From the NCBI RefSeq assembly GCF_003992625.1, contig NZ_RZMW01000008.1:243307-307306 (forward strand): DNA of 64,000 nt, in the 5' to 3' direction. This DNA comes from Pelagibacterium lentulum (GTDB lineage: Bacteria; Pseudomonadota; Alphaproteobacteria; Rhizobiales; Devosiaceae). Shown piece by piece: positions 1 to 8,438 of this stretch (within the stretch, counting starts at the first letter, position 1; each line of letters opens with the position of its first letter). A program made the position numbers and the translations under genes. The notes under the pieces are model-generated. The model was not told the DNA's origin and made no database searches. It saw only the letters and a list, made by a program, of their open reading frames with translations.

Positions 1-132
1 AGACGGTCAAGGCATCGCAACGCGATGCCACAGAACAATTCCAGTAACGACACGATAACCGGAATGTGTCCGGCAAAGTATGCCCTCATATCCCGCTTAT
101 TGAATCTGTACAGCCACTCGGAGCACGCGAGC

Positions 133-161
133 AAAAAAGCGGCGAGACAAAGCCTCGCCGC
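133..161 (-). terminator. Rho-independent terminator of the aap operon
   Basis: An 8-bp perfect stem (139-146 with 154-161, 7-nt loop) is followed on the minus strand by six T residues (the A run at 133-138). It lies about 150 nt past the aapP stop codon and points the right way to end the aapJQMP transcript. Nothing else recognisable is seen between 1 and 132. Confidence 0.8.
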
Positions 162-217
162 CTTTGCCCCCAAACGGGCATCGGAGCCTGGAGCCGTTTT
201 GGTTTTGATGGAATCAA

Positions 218-317
218 GACCGAGCTCCAAGTCCTTATTTTGTAACGTGCCCGAACCGCAAAACCGTTTCCGCCCTCAGATCGAGTCCAGGGGTATGCTT
301 TTGCTGGACACGCTCTA
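218..317 (-). repeat. Dispersed Hyphomicrobiales palindromic element, copy 1
   Basis: Read on the minus strand, this block shares its 20-nt left end (298-317), a GGAAACGGTTTTGCGGTTCGG-type core (252-272) and a CAAA..GGACTTGGAG tail with the block at 31065-31150. Copy 1 carries about 25 extra bases between the left end and the core. The first three bases of the element (TAG) are the aapP stop codon. The general type is a common intergenic repeat in this order; the family assignment is from memory. Confidence 0.6.
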
Positions 318-1109
318 ATGGAGTATCTGACTCAGGAACAACTTGGTGCGTTCATGCTGCGGATTGTCAAAGAATGCCTCGGGCTCGTTTTGCTCAATGA
401 TCTGGCCTTGATCCATAAAGATCACACGATTGGCAACCTGCCGTGCAAAGCCCATTTCGTGGGTAACGCAGAGCATGGTCATGCCGTCCTCGGCCAGTTG
501 CACCATTACTTCGAGCACTTCCTTGATCATTTCCGGATCGAGCGCTGATGTGGGTTCATCGAAAAGCATGATCTTGGGGTTCATACAAAGCGAGCGTGCG
601 ATAGCGACGCGCTGCTGCTGCCCGCCCGAAAGCTGACCGGGAAACTTGTTGGCCTGCTCCGGTATTTTCACCCGCTCGAGGTATTTCATCGCGATTTCCT
701 CGGCTTCGGCCTTTGGCGTGCCACGCACCCATATTGGTGCAAGCGTCAGATTTTGCAGGATAGTGAGATGGGGAAACAGATTGAAGTGCTGGAACACCAT
801 GCCCACTTCGCGCCGCACCTCATCGATGCGTTTGAGATCGGAGGTCAACTCGATCCCGTCCACAACAATCTGACCGTCCTGATGTTCCTCCAGGCGGTTG
901 ATGCAGCGGATCAGTGTCGACTTGCCCGACCCCGAGGGCCCGGCGATGACGATACGCTCGCCCCGCATGACCTTCAGATTGATGTCGCGCAGCACATGGA
1001 AATCGCCATACCATTTGTTCATGCCGACGATTTCCACAGCGACGTCCGTTTTGGAAACGGACATCTTGGTCCGGTCGGGCTGGTGATCTACGTCAAGTTC
1101 GAGAGACAT
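315..1109 (-). CDS. aapP: General L-amino-acid ABC transporter, ATP-binding protein AapP
   Basis: This is the ATPase that powers uptake of polar and other L-amino acids through the AapQ/AapM channel at the inner membrane. The 264-residue protein shows Walker A GPSGSGKS (residues 57-64), the Q-loop in [10 protein letters not shown], the ABC signature LSGGQQQR (161-168) and Walker [14 protein letters not shown], as in the GlnQ/AapP/BztD group. It is the last gene of aapJQMP, 5 nt behind aapM. AGAGG lies 8 nt before the chosen ATG; Met16 is a possible alternative start, since the first 15 residues are not typical of the family. Its stop codon is supplied by a repeat element. Confidence 0.95.
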   Translation of the reverse strand: MSLELDVDHQPDRTKMSVSKTDVAVEIVGMNKWYGDFHVLRDINLKVMRGERIVIAGPSGSGKSTLIRCINRLEEHQDGQIVVDGIELTSDLKRIDEVRREVGMVFQHFNLFPHLTILQNLTLAPIWVRGTPKAEAEEIAMKYLERVKIPEQANKFPGQLSGGQQQRVAIARSLCMNPKIMLFDEPTSALDPEMIKEVLEVMVQLAEDGMTMLCVTHEMGFARQVANRVIFMDQGQIIEQNEPEAFFDNPQHERTKLFLSQILH

Positions 1110-1114
1110 ACGAT

Positions 1115-2257
1115 TTACCTCTTATGTCCGGTATGCAGCCGGTTTTCCATAAAGATGGAGTAGCGCGACATTGCAAAACAGAATGCCCAGAACAGGAAAC
1201 CGGCAAATATATAGCCGGTCACCGCGTGCGTGGGCGAAGACCAATTGGCGTCCGAACCTGCGGAACGAACAGTGTTGAGAAGTTCAAAAATGCCGATGAT
1301 CGAGACCAGCGAGGTATCCTTGAACAAGGCTATGAAGTTGTTCACGATGCCCGGAATCACATGCTTGAGCGCCTGGGGCAAAATGACCAGCCCCATGGTT
1401 TTCACCTTACTCAACCCCAAGGCATAAGCGGCCTCAAACTGGCCACGCGGCATTGCCTGCAGTCCGCCGCGAACCACTTCGGCCATATAGGCGGACTGGA
1501 ACAAGCATATGCCGATTATGGCACGGAGCAATGTGTCGGGATTAACACCTTGCGGCATGAAAAGCGGGAACATGACCGAGGCCATGAACAACACCGTAAT
1601 CAAGGGCACCGCGCGCCAGAGCTCGATGAATCCGACACAGAATGTCTTGACGATCGGCAGCTTCGATTGCCGCCCCAATGCCAGCAGAATGCCGAGCGGC
1701 ATTGAAACGATGATGCCAATCAGCGAAATGATCAAGGTCAGGGTCAGCCCGCCCCATTGTCCCGTAGGCACCGGGCGGAGCGCCACCCCAAGAAATGTCC
1801 CGCCCGCCATCAGCCAATACGCCACGAACGGGTACACCAGGAAGAACAGGACCGCTGCCGTCCGCACAAAGGGCGCTTTTGGCGTCAACAGCGGAATAAG
1901 CAACACCACCCCGATGGCGAACATCAAGTTTATGCGCCAAATCTCATCGAACGGGAAAAAGCCGTAGATGAAGAAGTTTATGCGGCCCTGGATAAATATC
2001 CAGCACGCGCCAACGCCTTCGAAACGACAGGCCTCGCCCCTTAGCCCTTCAGGGTCGCTGAAAACTGCATTCCCAATGAGGAAGCTATAAAGCGGCGGCA
2101 CAATCCAGGCGACAAAAACCAGCGCCAGAATGGTCCCTATAGTATTGGATGGCGAGGAAAACAGGTTCTCCCGCATCCACGCGATAGGCCCAGTGGTCCG
2201 TGTCGGCGGTGGGAGTTCCGGCTGCATTTCCTTACGAACATAACTCAAATCAGACAT
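1115..2257 (-). CDS. aapM: General L-amino-acid ABC transporter, permease AapM
   Basis: This is an integral-membrane half of the amino-acid channel. The 380-residue protein has a cytosolic N-terminus, several hydrophobic segments, and a C-terminal HisM-type permease domain with the EAA loop around [22 protein letters not shown], the contact point for AapP. A long N-terminal extension with additional membrane segments before the core is characteristic of AapM/BztC compared with simpler HisM proteins. GAGGG sits 6 nt before the ATG. It follows aapQ by 9 nt and precedes aapP by 5 nt, so the three are one transcription unit. Confidence 0.94.
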   Translation of the reverse strand: MSDLSYVRKEMQPELPPPTRTTGPIAWMRENLFSSPSNTIGTILALVFVAWIVPPLYSFLIGNAVFSDPEGLRGEACRFEGVGACWIFIQGRINFFIYGFFPFDEIWRINLMFAIGVVLLIPLLTPKAPFVRTAAVLFFLVYPFVAYWLMAGGTFLGVALRPVPTGQWGGLTLTLIISLIGIIVSMPLGILLALGRQSKLPIVKTFCVGFIELWRAVPLITVLFMASVMFPLFMPQGVNPDTLLRAIIGICLFQSAYMAEVVRGGLQAMPRGQFEAAYALGLSKVKTMGLVILPQALKHVIPGIVNNFIALFKDTSLVSIIGIFELLNTVRSAGSDANWSSPTHAVTGYIFAGFLFWAFCFAMSRYSIFMENRLHTGHKR

Positions 2258-2266
2258 GACGCGCCC

Positions 2267-3469
2267 TCACCGTTCCACAAGCGCAACGCGCGCGTTATAC
2301 CAATTCATGAAGATCGAAGTGACGAGCGAGAGCGTCAGGTAAACCAGCATAGTCAAGCCGATGATTTCGATGGCCCGGCCACTCTGGTTGAGTGCCGTTC
2401 CCACAAAAACATTGACCAGTTCCGGAAAGCCAATGGCCGCGCCCAACGAAGAGTTCTTCGTCAAGTTGAGATACTGGCTTGTCAGAGGCGGAACGATAAC
2501 GCGCATGGCTTGGGGGATAATTACAAGGTTTAGCCGGTCGCTATCCTTGAGACCGAGCGCAGCCGCCGCTTCGGTTTGTCCGTAATTGACCGACTGGATG
2601 CCTGCCCTGACGATTTCTGCAATGAAGGCCGCAGTGTAGAGAACCAGACCTAGAATGAGCGCGGTGAGTTCGGGCGGGGCTGTCCAGCCTCCAGTGTAAT
2701 TGAAACCCGTCAATTCCGGGAATGAGAACTGCACCTGGGTGCCGGTGAGGAAAAAGGCTGCGACGACAGGGACAATCAGAACCCCAAAGAAGGGTAACCA
2801 GACCGAACGCCGGTCACCTGTCGTTTCAATCTGCTTCAATGTGCGGCGGCGCATGACAAGTGCGACGGTCAAAGCAACGACCGCAACCAGCGCGACCCAA
2901 ATGAAGCGATCGTCAAATATTGGCTGCGGAAAGCTCACACCGCGCCGATTGGCGACGATGCCGCCCGGAAGCGCCAGCGACTCCCGCACAACGGGAAGAG
3001 CGTTAAGCGAAAGGAAGTACCAGAAAATCAACTGCAAAAGCAGTGGGACGTTGCGTATTATCTCGATATAGACCGCGGCCAGAGCCCGGATCAGTACATT
3101 TTTAGAGAGGCGCGCAATGCCGACGGCAAAGCCCAGAAAGGTCGCCAATACAATGCCAACTGCCGCGACAAGAAGCGTGTTGAGAATGCCGACGAAATAG
3201 ACCTGCAGATAGGATGATGTTCGGTCGAACGGGATCAGAGAGAAGCTGATATTGAAACCCGAAGATTGTCCGAGAAACGCAAAGCCAGTCGCCCTGCCTT
3301 GCGCGGCAAGATTGGTCGCTGCGTTCATCCAAAGCCATAAAAAGAGGCCGAGCACGGCAATAACAAGTGCCGCTTGATAAAAGAAAGCCCGAAATTTCGG
3401 GTCATTGATAAATGAAGTCTTTGCCTGGACTCGTCGCGAGTCCACACCTTTTTCTGTCGTGTCCGTCAT
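2267..3469 (-). CDS. aapQ: General L-amino-acid ABC transporter, permease AapQ
   Basis: This is the second channel subunit, pairing with AapM. It has 400 residues with an N-terminal membrane segment, a large inserted region before the last half of the permease domain, and an EAA loop in EAAAALGLKDSDRLNLVIIPQA. The inserted loop is typical of AapQ/BztB. AGAGG stands 5 nt before the ATG. It begins about 120 nt after aapJ, and the gap contains a terminator-like hairpin, so it is probably transcribed at a lower level than aapJ by partial read-through. Confidence 0.94.
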   Translation of the reverse strand: MTDTTEKGVDSRRVQAKTSFINDPKFRAFFYQAALVIAVLGLFLWLWMNAATNLAAQGRATGFAFLGQSSGFNISFSLIPFDRTSSYLQVYFVGILNTLLVAAVGIVLATFLGFAVGIARLSKNVLIRALAAVYIEIIRNVPLLLQLIFWYFLSLNALPVVRESLALPGGIVANRRGVSFPQPIFDDRFIWVALVAVVALTVALVMRRRTLKQIETTGDRRSVWLPFFGVLIVPVVAAFFLTGTQVQFSFPELTGFNYTGGWTAPPELTALILGLVLYTAAFIAEIVRAGIQSVNYGQTEAAAALGLKDSDRLNLVIIPQAMRVIVPPLTSQYLNLTKNSSLGAAIGFPELVNVFVGTALNQSGRAIEIIGLTMLVYLTLSLVTSIFMNWYNARVALVER

Positions 3470-3533
3470 GTAAGCCTCTGCCCGGTATCATGACCATGCG
3501 AAAAATCGCTTCTGGCGAGCCAAGCGCAAATGG

Positions 3534-3572
3534 AAAAAACAATCCCGGCAAACACCTGAGGTGTCTGCCGGG
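3534..3572 (-). terminator. Attenuating terminator between aapJ and aapQ
   Basis: A 7-bp arm (3544-3550 with 3566-3572) extends through a mismatch into a second 5-bp stem around a 3-nt loop. On the minus strand it is followed by TTGTTTTTT (complement of 3534-3542). Placed just after the binding-protein gene and before the permease genes, it would let part of the polymerase stop, giving an excess of binding protein. Confidence 0.75.
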
Positions 3573-3588
3573 ACCATTTGCAAGCTAG

Positions 3589-4608
3589 TTACCGAACCGG
3601 TGGGGCATATTGGATACCACCGTCTGTCCACAGAGCATTGATGCCGCGCGGGATCGCCAGCGGAGTATTCGGGCCGACATGGCGATCATAGACTTCGCCA
3701 TAGTTGCCTACGTGTTTGATGATACGATATGCCCAATCGGTCGACAGTCCAATCGGTGCGCCAAAGTCCCCTTCCACGCCGAGAAGACGCATGATTTCGG
3801 GGTTATCCGAACCGAGCATTTCATCTACATTCGCCTGCGTTACACCCAGTTCCTCGGCATTGAGCAGTGCAAAATATGTCCAACGAGCAATGTTGAACCA
3901 GCGTGTATCGCCAGAGCGCACGACGGGGCCGAGCGGCTCCTTCGAGATGATTTCCGGCAGAATGACGTGCTCATCCGGGTTGGGGAACTGTGTGCGTTCA
4001 GCAGCGATGGCCGAGGCATCAGTCGTGTAAACGTCACAACGGCCATCGAGATATGCCTGAACCACTTCGTCACGAGTCACAAAGATGACGGCGTTGGACA
4101 AATCCAGGCCATTGGCAGCGAAATAGTCGGCAGCGTTGAGTTCGGTCGTGGTGCCGGATTCAATGCAGAGAGCTGCGCCGCTCAGTTCCAAAGCAGAACT
4201 GATTCCGTCGGACTCACGTACAACAAAGCCCTGGCCGTCATAGAACATGGTGCCAACGAAGGTGAGACCGAGATCGGTGTCGCGCGTCATGGTCCAGGTT
4301 GTGGTACGCGAGAGCACATCGATATTGCCCGAGCCAAGCGTTTCAAAGCGAGCCTGCGAAGTCGTCGGTGTGTACCGGACAGCATCCGGATCATCGAAAA
4401 TGGCTGCGGCCAACGCACGGCAGTAATCGACTTCAAGGCCTGACCATTCGTTGTTCTCATCCGGGAACGAGAAGCCCGGCACACCTTCTGTCACGCCGCA
4501 TTGCACATAGCCGCGAGCGATCACATCGTCCAGAAGATCTGCATAAGCCACAGACGAAGTGGCCGCCATCGCGGACGCGACGGCGAGAGTCAAAAGTTTT
4601 TTTTGCAT
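3589..4608 (-). CDS. aapJ: General L-amino-acid ABC transporter, periplasmic binding protein AapJ
   Basis: This periplasmic receptor hands amino acids to the AapQMP complex. The 339-residue protein starts with a clear signal peptide (two Lys, then a hydrophobic stretch, AYA cleavage near residue 23) and continues as a family 3 solute-binding protein (YVQCGVTEGVPGFS, VDYCRALAAAIF, GDTRWFNIARW). Length and sequence match the AapJ/BztA group. AAAGG lies 8 nt before the ATG. It is the first gene of the operon and is divergent from metC across about 250 bp that should hold both promoters; no operator was recognised there. Confidence 0.95.
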   Translation of the reverse strand: MQKKLLTLAVASAMAATSSVAYADLLDDVIARGYVQCGVTEGVPGFSFPDENNEWSGLEVDYCRALAAAIFDDPDAVRYTPTTSQARFETLGSGNIDVLSRTTTWTMTRDTDLGLTFVGTMFYDGQGFVVRESDGISSALELSGAALCIESGTTTELNAADYFAANGLDLSNAVIFVTRDEVVQAYLDGRCDVYTTDASAIAAERTQFPNPDEHVILPEIISKEPLGPVVRSGDTRWFNIARWTYFALLNAEELGVTQANVDEMLGSDNPEIMRLLGVEGDFGAPIGLSTDWAYRIIKHVGNYGEVYDRHVGPNTPLAIPRGINALWTDGGIQYAPPVR

Positions 4609-4860
4609 AGGTTTGCCTTTGTTTCCTAACCCTTGAATTTAAGTGAGCCGGTGCATTTCTTGCCCGCGCCCCTCATAGCCATCTGAAAAATGACCGGCAT
4701 CTGGTCCTATTGCCATCGAACCGAATACCAGTCAGCATCGAAGCCCATAACTGCCGCTTGCGTCAAGGCCCAAAACGATACCAAATTAGTCATTTCGAAC
4801 CACCCGCCTAAATAACCAGCAATAGTGCTGACCTATTCAACACGAAGACGACCCTATTTC

Positions 4861-6054
4861 ATGTCAAATTCGCTTGAAACTTCAAAGCATAACGGTGCTA
4901 CGGAAACTCTGCTGACCCACGGAGGTCGCATACCCAAAAACCAGTACGGTTTTGTAAATACGCCAGTCTATCGAGGAAGCACCGTGGTGTTCGACACTCT
5001 CGACGAGTTGGAAGACCATAAGATACGCTATCGGTACGGACGTCAGGGCACGCCACTAACGTCGGCGCTTGAGGACGTCGTAAGCGAATTGGAAGGCGCA
5101 GAGGGCACTGTGCTGTGTCCTTCAGGTGTAGCGGCTATCAGTGTTGCGCTATTGAGTTGCCTTTCATCGGGTGACGAATTGCTGGTAACCGACAGCGTCT
5201 ATGAGCCAACCCGAGCGTTTTGCGAGACAGTTTTGAAACGCCAGGGAATCACGACGCGATATTTCGATCCGCGCATAGGCGACGGGATCTCGGCGTTTAT
5301 TTCAGAGCGCACGCGGGCGATTTTTCTGGAAAGCCCCGGTTCGCTGACATTTGAGCTGCAGGACATTCCTGCAATCGCTGGAGCGATAGGCAGTCGCGAT
5401 ATCACCGTTCTGGTGGATAATAGTTGGGCAACACCGCTCTATTGCAAGCCCCTTTCCCTTGGCGCCGACATTGTAATCCATTCTGGCACAAAGATGTTTG
5501 CGGGCCATTCCGATACCATGATCGGCACCGCCTCAGCCAATGCCAAGGCCCTGCCGGGCCTGATCAAGACACACCGTACGCTGGGCCAGATCGCCTCACC
5601 TGACGATACATTCCTAACTATGCGCGGGATGCGTACTCTGGCGGTAAGGATGAAGGAACACCAAGCGCGCGCGCTGGAGCTTGCTCAATGGCTGGAGGGC
5701 TGGAGCGACAAGATAAAGGTGCTGCACCCCGGATTGCCAAGCCATCCCGATCACGGCGTCTTTAAGAGAGATTTCAGTGGCTCGGGCAGCCTATTTTCGT
5801 TCATTTTGCCGGAGGCACCGCGCACAGCCAAAGCCGCGATGGTCGACAATATGACCTTGTTTGGTATGGGCTATTCCTGGGGCGGTTTTGAAAGCCTGGT
5901 ACTGCCCGCATGGCCGCAAAAGATTCGCACAGCCGTGCCATGGCGTGAGCCGGGCAACCTGTTCCGGCTTCACGTTGGGTTTGAAGATATGGGCGAGTTG
6001 AAGGCGGACCTTGATAGCGGATTGAAGCGTTATTTCAGCATCTTGGGGATGTGA
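4861..6054 (+). CDS. metC: Cystathionine beta-lyase (PLP-dependent, Cys/Met metabolism family)
   Basis: This enzyme cleaves cystathionine to homocysteine, pyruvate and ammonia in methionine synthesis. The 397-residue product has the gamma-family fold: RYGRQGTPL near the start, the PLP-stacking region, DNSWATPL, and the lysine motif HSGTKMFAGHSD where PLP binds. The open frame extends to a GTG at 4825, but the ATG at 4861 gives the usual family N-terminus and length. Sequence alone does not exclude another gamma-family lyase activity. The 3' end overlaps the convergent PAP2 gene by 25 nt. Confidence 0.88.
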   Translation: MSNSLETSKHNGATETLLTHGGRIPKNQYGFVNTPVYRGSTVVFDTLDELEDHKIRYRYGRQGTPLTSALEDVVSELEGAEGTVLCPSGVAAISVALLSCLSSGDELLVTDSVYEPTRAFCETVLKRQGITTRYFDPRIGDGISAFISERTRAIFLESPGSLTFELQDIPAIAGAIGSRDITVLVDNSWATPLYCKPLSLGADIVIHSGTKMFAGHSDTMIGTASANAKALPGLIKTHRTLGQIASPDDTFLTMRGMRTLAVRMKEHQARALELAQWLEGWSDKIKVLHPGLPSHPDHGVFKRDFSGSGSLFSFILPEAPRTAKAAMVDNMTLFGMGYSWGGFESLVLPAWPQKIRTAVPWREPGNLFRLHVGFEDMGELKADLDSGLKRYFSILGM

Positions 6055-6863
6055 CGCCGTTGTAGCCAGCGCCAAAGGGGCAAAAAGCCTGTAAAGAGCC
6101 GGAAGCGCACTTTGCCCTTTTCGATCCGCATGCCCCAATTGCGGGTGGCAAAGTAGTCGCGGATTACGATGGTGCTGGCGGTGCCCAGAAGAATGCCCGA
6201 AACCACGTCGGTAAAAAAGTGATCGCCGACAACGATTCGGCTCAGGCCTATTGCAAGGCCAAACGCGATGATCGCCCCCCGGAATCGGTCGTTGGTCAGC
6301 GTGAGCAAGACAATTGTGAAGGCCAGGGCGGTTGTCGAATGGCCGGATGGAAAACTATGGAATGACCAATCGACAAGATGCTGGAACGGCTCGAAATGCA
6401 GTACGCCCAGTTCGTCCATATACATCGGGCGTGCCCGGCCGATTATCCGTTTCAGGATAACGACAATCAGACCCGGCAACGCAACCCCAACGAAGACGAA
6501 AGCGCAGACGCCTGCAACCGCACGCATCGCCCAGCGCCATGAATAGGTCAGTGGCAGATACCCCAGAACCCAGGCGACCAGCATTCCGAGCAAGGTCGGA
6601 ATCAATATCCAGTCCGATTTCCCGAAACCAGTAACAAAAGCAAAGAACGCGCGTTCGTGGGCCGGCCAGTTGGTAAGCGCGTGAATGACTGGGCCATCAA
6701 AGAATATCGCGGCAAGCAGGAACCCTGCTACCGTGAGGATCGGCCACCAGAAGAGAATTCGATGGGACTCATGGCCACGACGCAGAGCCTGGCCGACGCG
6801 AGCGGAAAAACTATCCGGTGCAAGCACGTTTTTGCATTCTCCTGTTTTTATATGCGGTAACAT
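6030..6863 (-). CDS. PAP2-family membrane phosphatase
   Basis: This is an inner-membrane lipid phosphatase of the type-2 phosphatidic acid phosphatase family. The three signature blocks are intact: KRIIGRARP, SFPSGHS, and SRIVVGDHFFTD with the catalytic His and Asp. About five or six hydrophobic segments separate them. Substrates in this family include undecaprenyl pyrophosphate, phosphatidylglycerophosphate and lipid A phosphates, and the sequence does not decide between them. Start at 6863 was preferred to the longer 6878 because GAGGGCAAGG lies directly upstream. It is monocistronic, convergent with metC, and its start lies 50 nt from tRNA-Pro. Confidence 0.85.
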   Translation of the reverse strand: MLPHIKTGECKNVLAPDSFSARVGQALRRGHESHRILFWWPILTVAGFLLAAIFFDGPVIHALTNWPAHERAFFAFVTGFGKSDWILIPTLLGMLVAWVLGYLPLTYSWRWAMRAVAGVCAFVFVGVALPGLIVVILKRIIGRARPMYMDELGVLHFEPFQHLVDWSFHSFPSGHSTTALAFTIVLLTLTNDRFRGAIIAFGLAIGLSRIVVGDHFFTDVVSGILLGTASTIVIRDYFATRNWGMRIEKGKVRFRLFTGFLPLWRWLQRRHIPKMLK

Positions 6864-6912
6864 GCCTTGCCCTCGCATGAAAGAATGTGTATCGGAGCGG
6901 GCATGGCCATGT

Positions 6913-6989
6913 CGGGGTATAGCTCAGCCTGGTAGAGCACCGGTTTTGGGAACCGGGGGTCGCAAGTTCGAATCTTGCTGCCCCGACCA
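6913..6989 (+). tRNA. tRNA-Pro (anticodon TGG)
   Basis: The 77-nt cloverleaf has a 7-bp acceptor stem (CGGGGTA with TGCCCCG, one G-U pair), D-loop AGCTCAGCCTGGTAGAGC, anticodon stem CCGGT/ACCGG with loop TTTGGGA, and T-arm TTCGAAT. The CCA end is encoded (6987-6989). Confidence 0.97.
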
Positions 6990-7030
6990 GCCATAGCAGC
7001 GAAGGCTGCTTTGTTGACAGGACGGATTGC

Positions 7031-7336
7031 ATGATCGCACGTATCTATCGCCCTTCCCCGAATGCCATGCAGTCTGGCAGAGGCAAGAGCAACGAATGGG
7101 TTCTGGTGTACGAACCCGAGGCTCCTCGTTCGATCGACCCCTTGATGGGCTACACCTCGTCAACTGATATGAAGCAGCAGGTGCGTCTGCGCTTTTCTTC
7201 GCTCGAGGAGGCCGAAGCCTACGCGGTGCGCGAGGGAATTGCCTATTCCGTGCAGCCAGCGCAGAACACAACTGTGAAAAAAGTCAGCTATCCTGATAAT
7301 TTCCGTTACGATCGCAAGGCGCCCTGGACACATTAA
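7031..7336 (+). CDS. NADH dehydrogenase complex I accessory subunit, NDUFS4-like
   Basis: This is a 101-residue supernumerary subunit of respiratory complex I, belonging to the ETC_C1 NDUFS4 family that alphaproteobacteria share with mitochondria. The visible signature is the IYRPSPNAMQSG start, WVLVYEPE, the DPLMGYTSSTDMKQQVRLRF block and the C-terminal YPDNFRYDRKAPWTH. AGGACGG precedes the ATG. It sits 41 nt after tRNA-Pro. It lies away from any nuo genes, which are not in this window. Confidence 0.92.
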   Translation: MIARIYRPSPNAMQSGRGKSNEWVLVYEPEAPRSIDPLMGYTSSTDMKQQVRLRFSSLEEAEAYAVREGIAYSVQPAQNTTVKKVSYPDNFRYDRKAPWTH

Positions 7337-7584
7337 GACTGGCGCGCAAACGCACTATGTTCAGTGCTTGGCGGATTTGCTGAAAATCATTGTTTTATAA
7401 ATCACGTGGACTGGAACGCAGATTTTCTGCGTGATCGATTCCGGGGCCATGCTGGCGCCGAATAAGTCAGTATTCAAATTTTTCTGCCTGATTCCGAAAC
7501 TTTTCCGATCTGCGCTCCGTAGCTTCCACCACGATGCCGTGGGGGAGCGTCGTTTCTCGCCCCTTACAATTACGGAGAACCGCA

Positions 7585-8379
7585 ATGAACAATCGTACGC
7601 TTGCCACCACCCTTCTCGCCGGCGCCAGTCTTTTCGCACTCTCGGGTGCTGCCCTCGCACAGTCGGCCATAGGCCTGGCCGGGGACAAGACTCTGGTCAT
7701 GATCAATGCTGAAACATTGTCTGTTGAGGGCATGATGGAGGTCTCTGGCGTCGATATGCTGCACGGCATCGACCGTCGCACTGCCGACGGATGGGTTTAC
7801 GGTATCGATTCGGAGAACAATATCGTCACAATCGACCTGGAAACCGGCGACGCCAGCGTCGTATCCACAATAACCGAAACAATTCCTGATGGCGCCATCG
7901 CATCGGTTGACTTCAATCCGGTGGCCGACCGACTCCGGTTTATGGGCAATGATGGCACCAATTTGCGCATTAATGCCGATACCGGAGAAACCATCGTCGA
8001 CGGTGAGTTGCATTTCGATGATGCCGGGTACAATGCCGGCGGCGACCAAAATACCGTTGCGACGGCCTATACAAACTCGATCGGCTCGCCAGACGAAACC
8101 GCAATGTACAACATTGACCTGGATATGATGGCGCTTGTCCGGCAAACTGCGCCCAATGACGGGACGCTTTCAGTCGTCGGACCGCTTGGCATCGACGCAG
8201 CGGAAGCGATTGCCTTTGATGTTTATTCGCCTGAGGTTGGCGAAAACATCGCTTACCTCGTGGCCAACATGACACTCTATACGGTTGACCTGGAAACGGG
8301 CGAGGCAACCGATTGGGGTATGATCGACGGGCTCGACGTTGAGCTGCGCGACATAACCTTCCTCTCAATGGGCATGTAA
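7585..8379 (+). CDS. Secreted DUF4394 protein (repeat-rich, propeller-like)
   Basis: The function is unknown. The product has 264 residues: a signal peptide (hydrophobic residues 5-22, cleavage after ALA near 24) and a single DUF4394 region recognised by IDFNP/VDFNPVADRLRFMG, GTNLRINADTGE and VATAYTNS. The repeated short motifs (L-x-GID-x-R, G-x-VYGID, TVDLETGEA) suggest a beta-propeller-like fold; that is inference. The frame is open from 7534, but ATG 7585 has GGAGA 7 nt upstream and starts the signal peptide. It is monocistronic and convergent with the Gfo/Idh gene. Confidence 0.8.
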   Translation: MNNRTLATTLLAGASLFALSGAALAQSAIGLAGDKTLVMINAETLSVEGMMEVSGVDMLHGIDRRTADGWVYGIDSENNIVTIDLETGDASVVSTITETIPDGAIASVDFNPVADRLRFMGNDGTNLRINADTGETIVDGELHFDDAGYNAGGDQNTVATAYTNSIGSPDETAMYNIDLDMMALVRQTAPNDGTLSVVGPLGIDAAEAIAFDVYSPEVGENIAYLVANMTLYTVDLETGEATDWGMIDGLDVELRDITFLSMGM

Positions 8380-8381
8380 CT

Positions 8382-8416
8382 GCCCAAATAAAAAGGGGCG
8401 GCTCAATGCCGCCCCT
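8382..8416 (-). terminator. Terminator of the carbohydrate operon
   Basis: A perfect 9-bp stem (8394-8402 with 8408-8416, loop TCAAT) is followed on the minus strand by TTTTTATTT. It ends the long minus-strand operon whose last stop is at 8439 and lies just past the convergent DUF4394 gene. Confidence 0.88.
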
Positions 8417-8438
8417 GCTCGTGAGATAACCGCTCGCC

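Noticed and set aside
25..318. A 97-codon plus-strand frame at the left edge
   Set aside because: It runs through the aap terminator hairpin and the palindromic repeat, and has no ribosome site.
3610..4443. A 277-codon plus-strand open frame
   Set aside because: It is antisense to aapJ, which is a complete binding-protein gene with signal peptide and ribosome site.
4609..4860. A SAM-responsive riboswitch before metC
   Set aside because: The roughly 250-nt divergent gap shows no pseudoknot pattern or conserved core of the SAM-II or SAH classes that I could recognise.
6900..7030. tRNA-Pro as a possible attachment site of an integrated element (also considered for the other three tRNAs)
   Set aside because: No integrase gene, no repeated tRNA 3' end and no change in gene character follows any of the four tRNAs.
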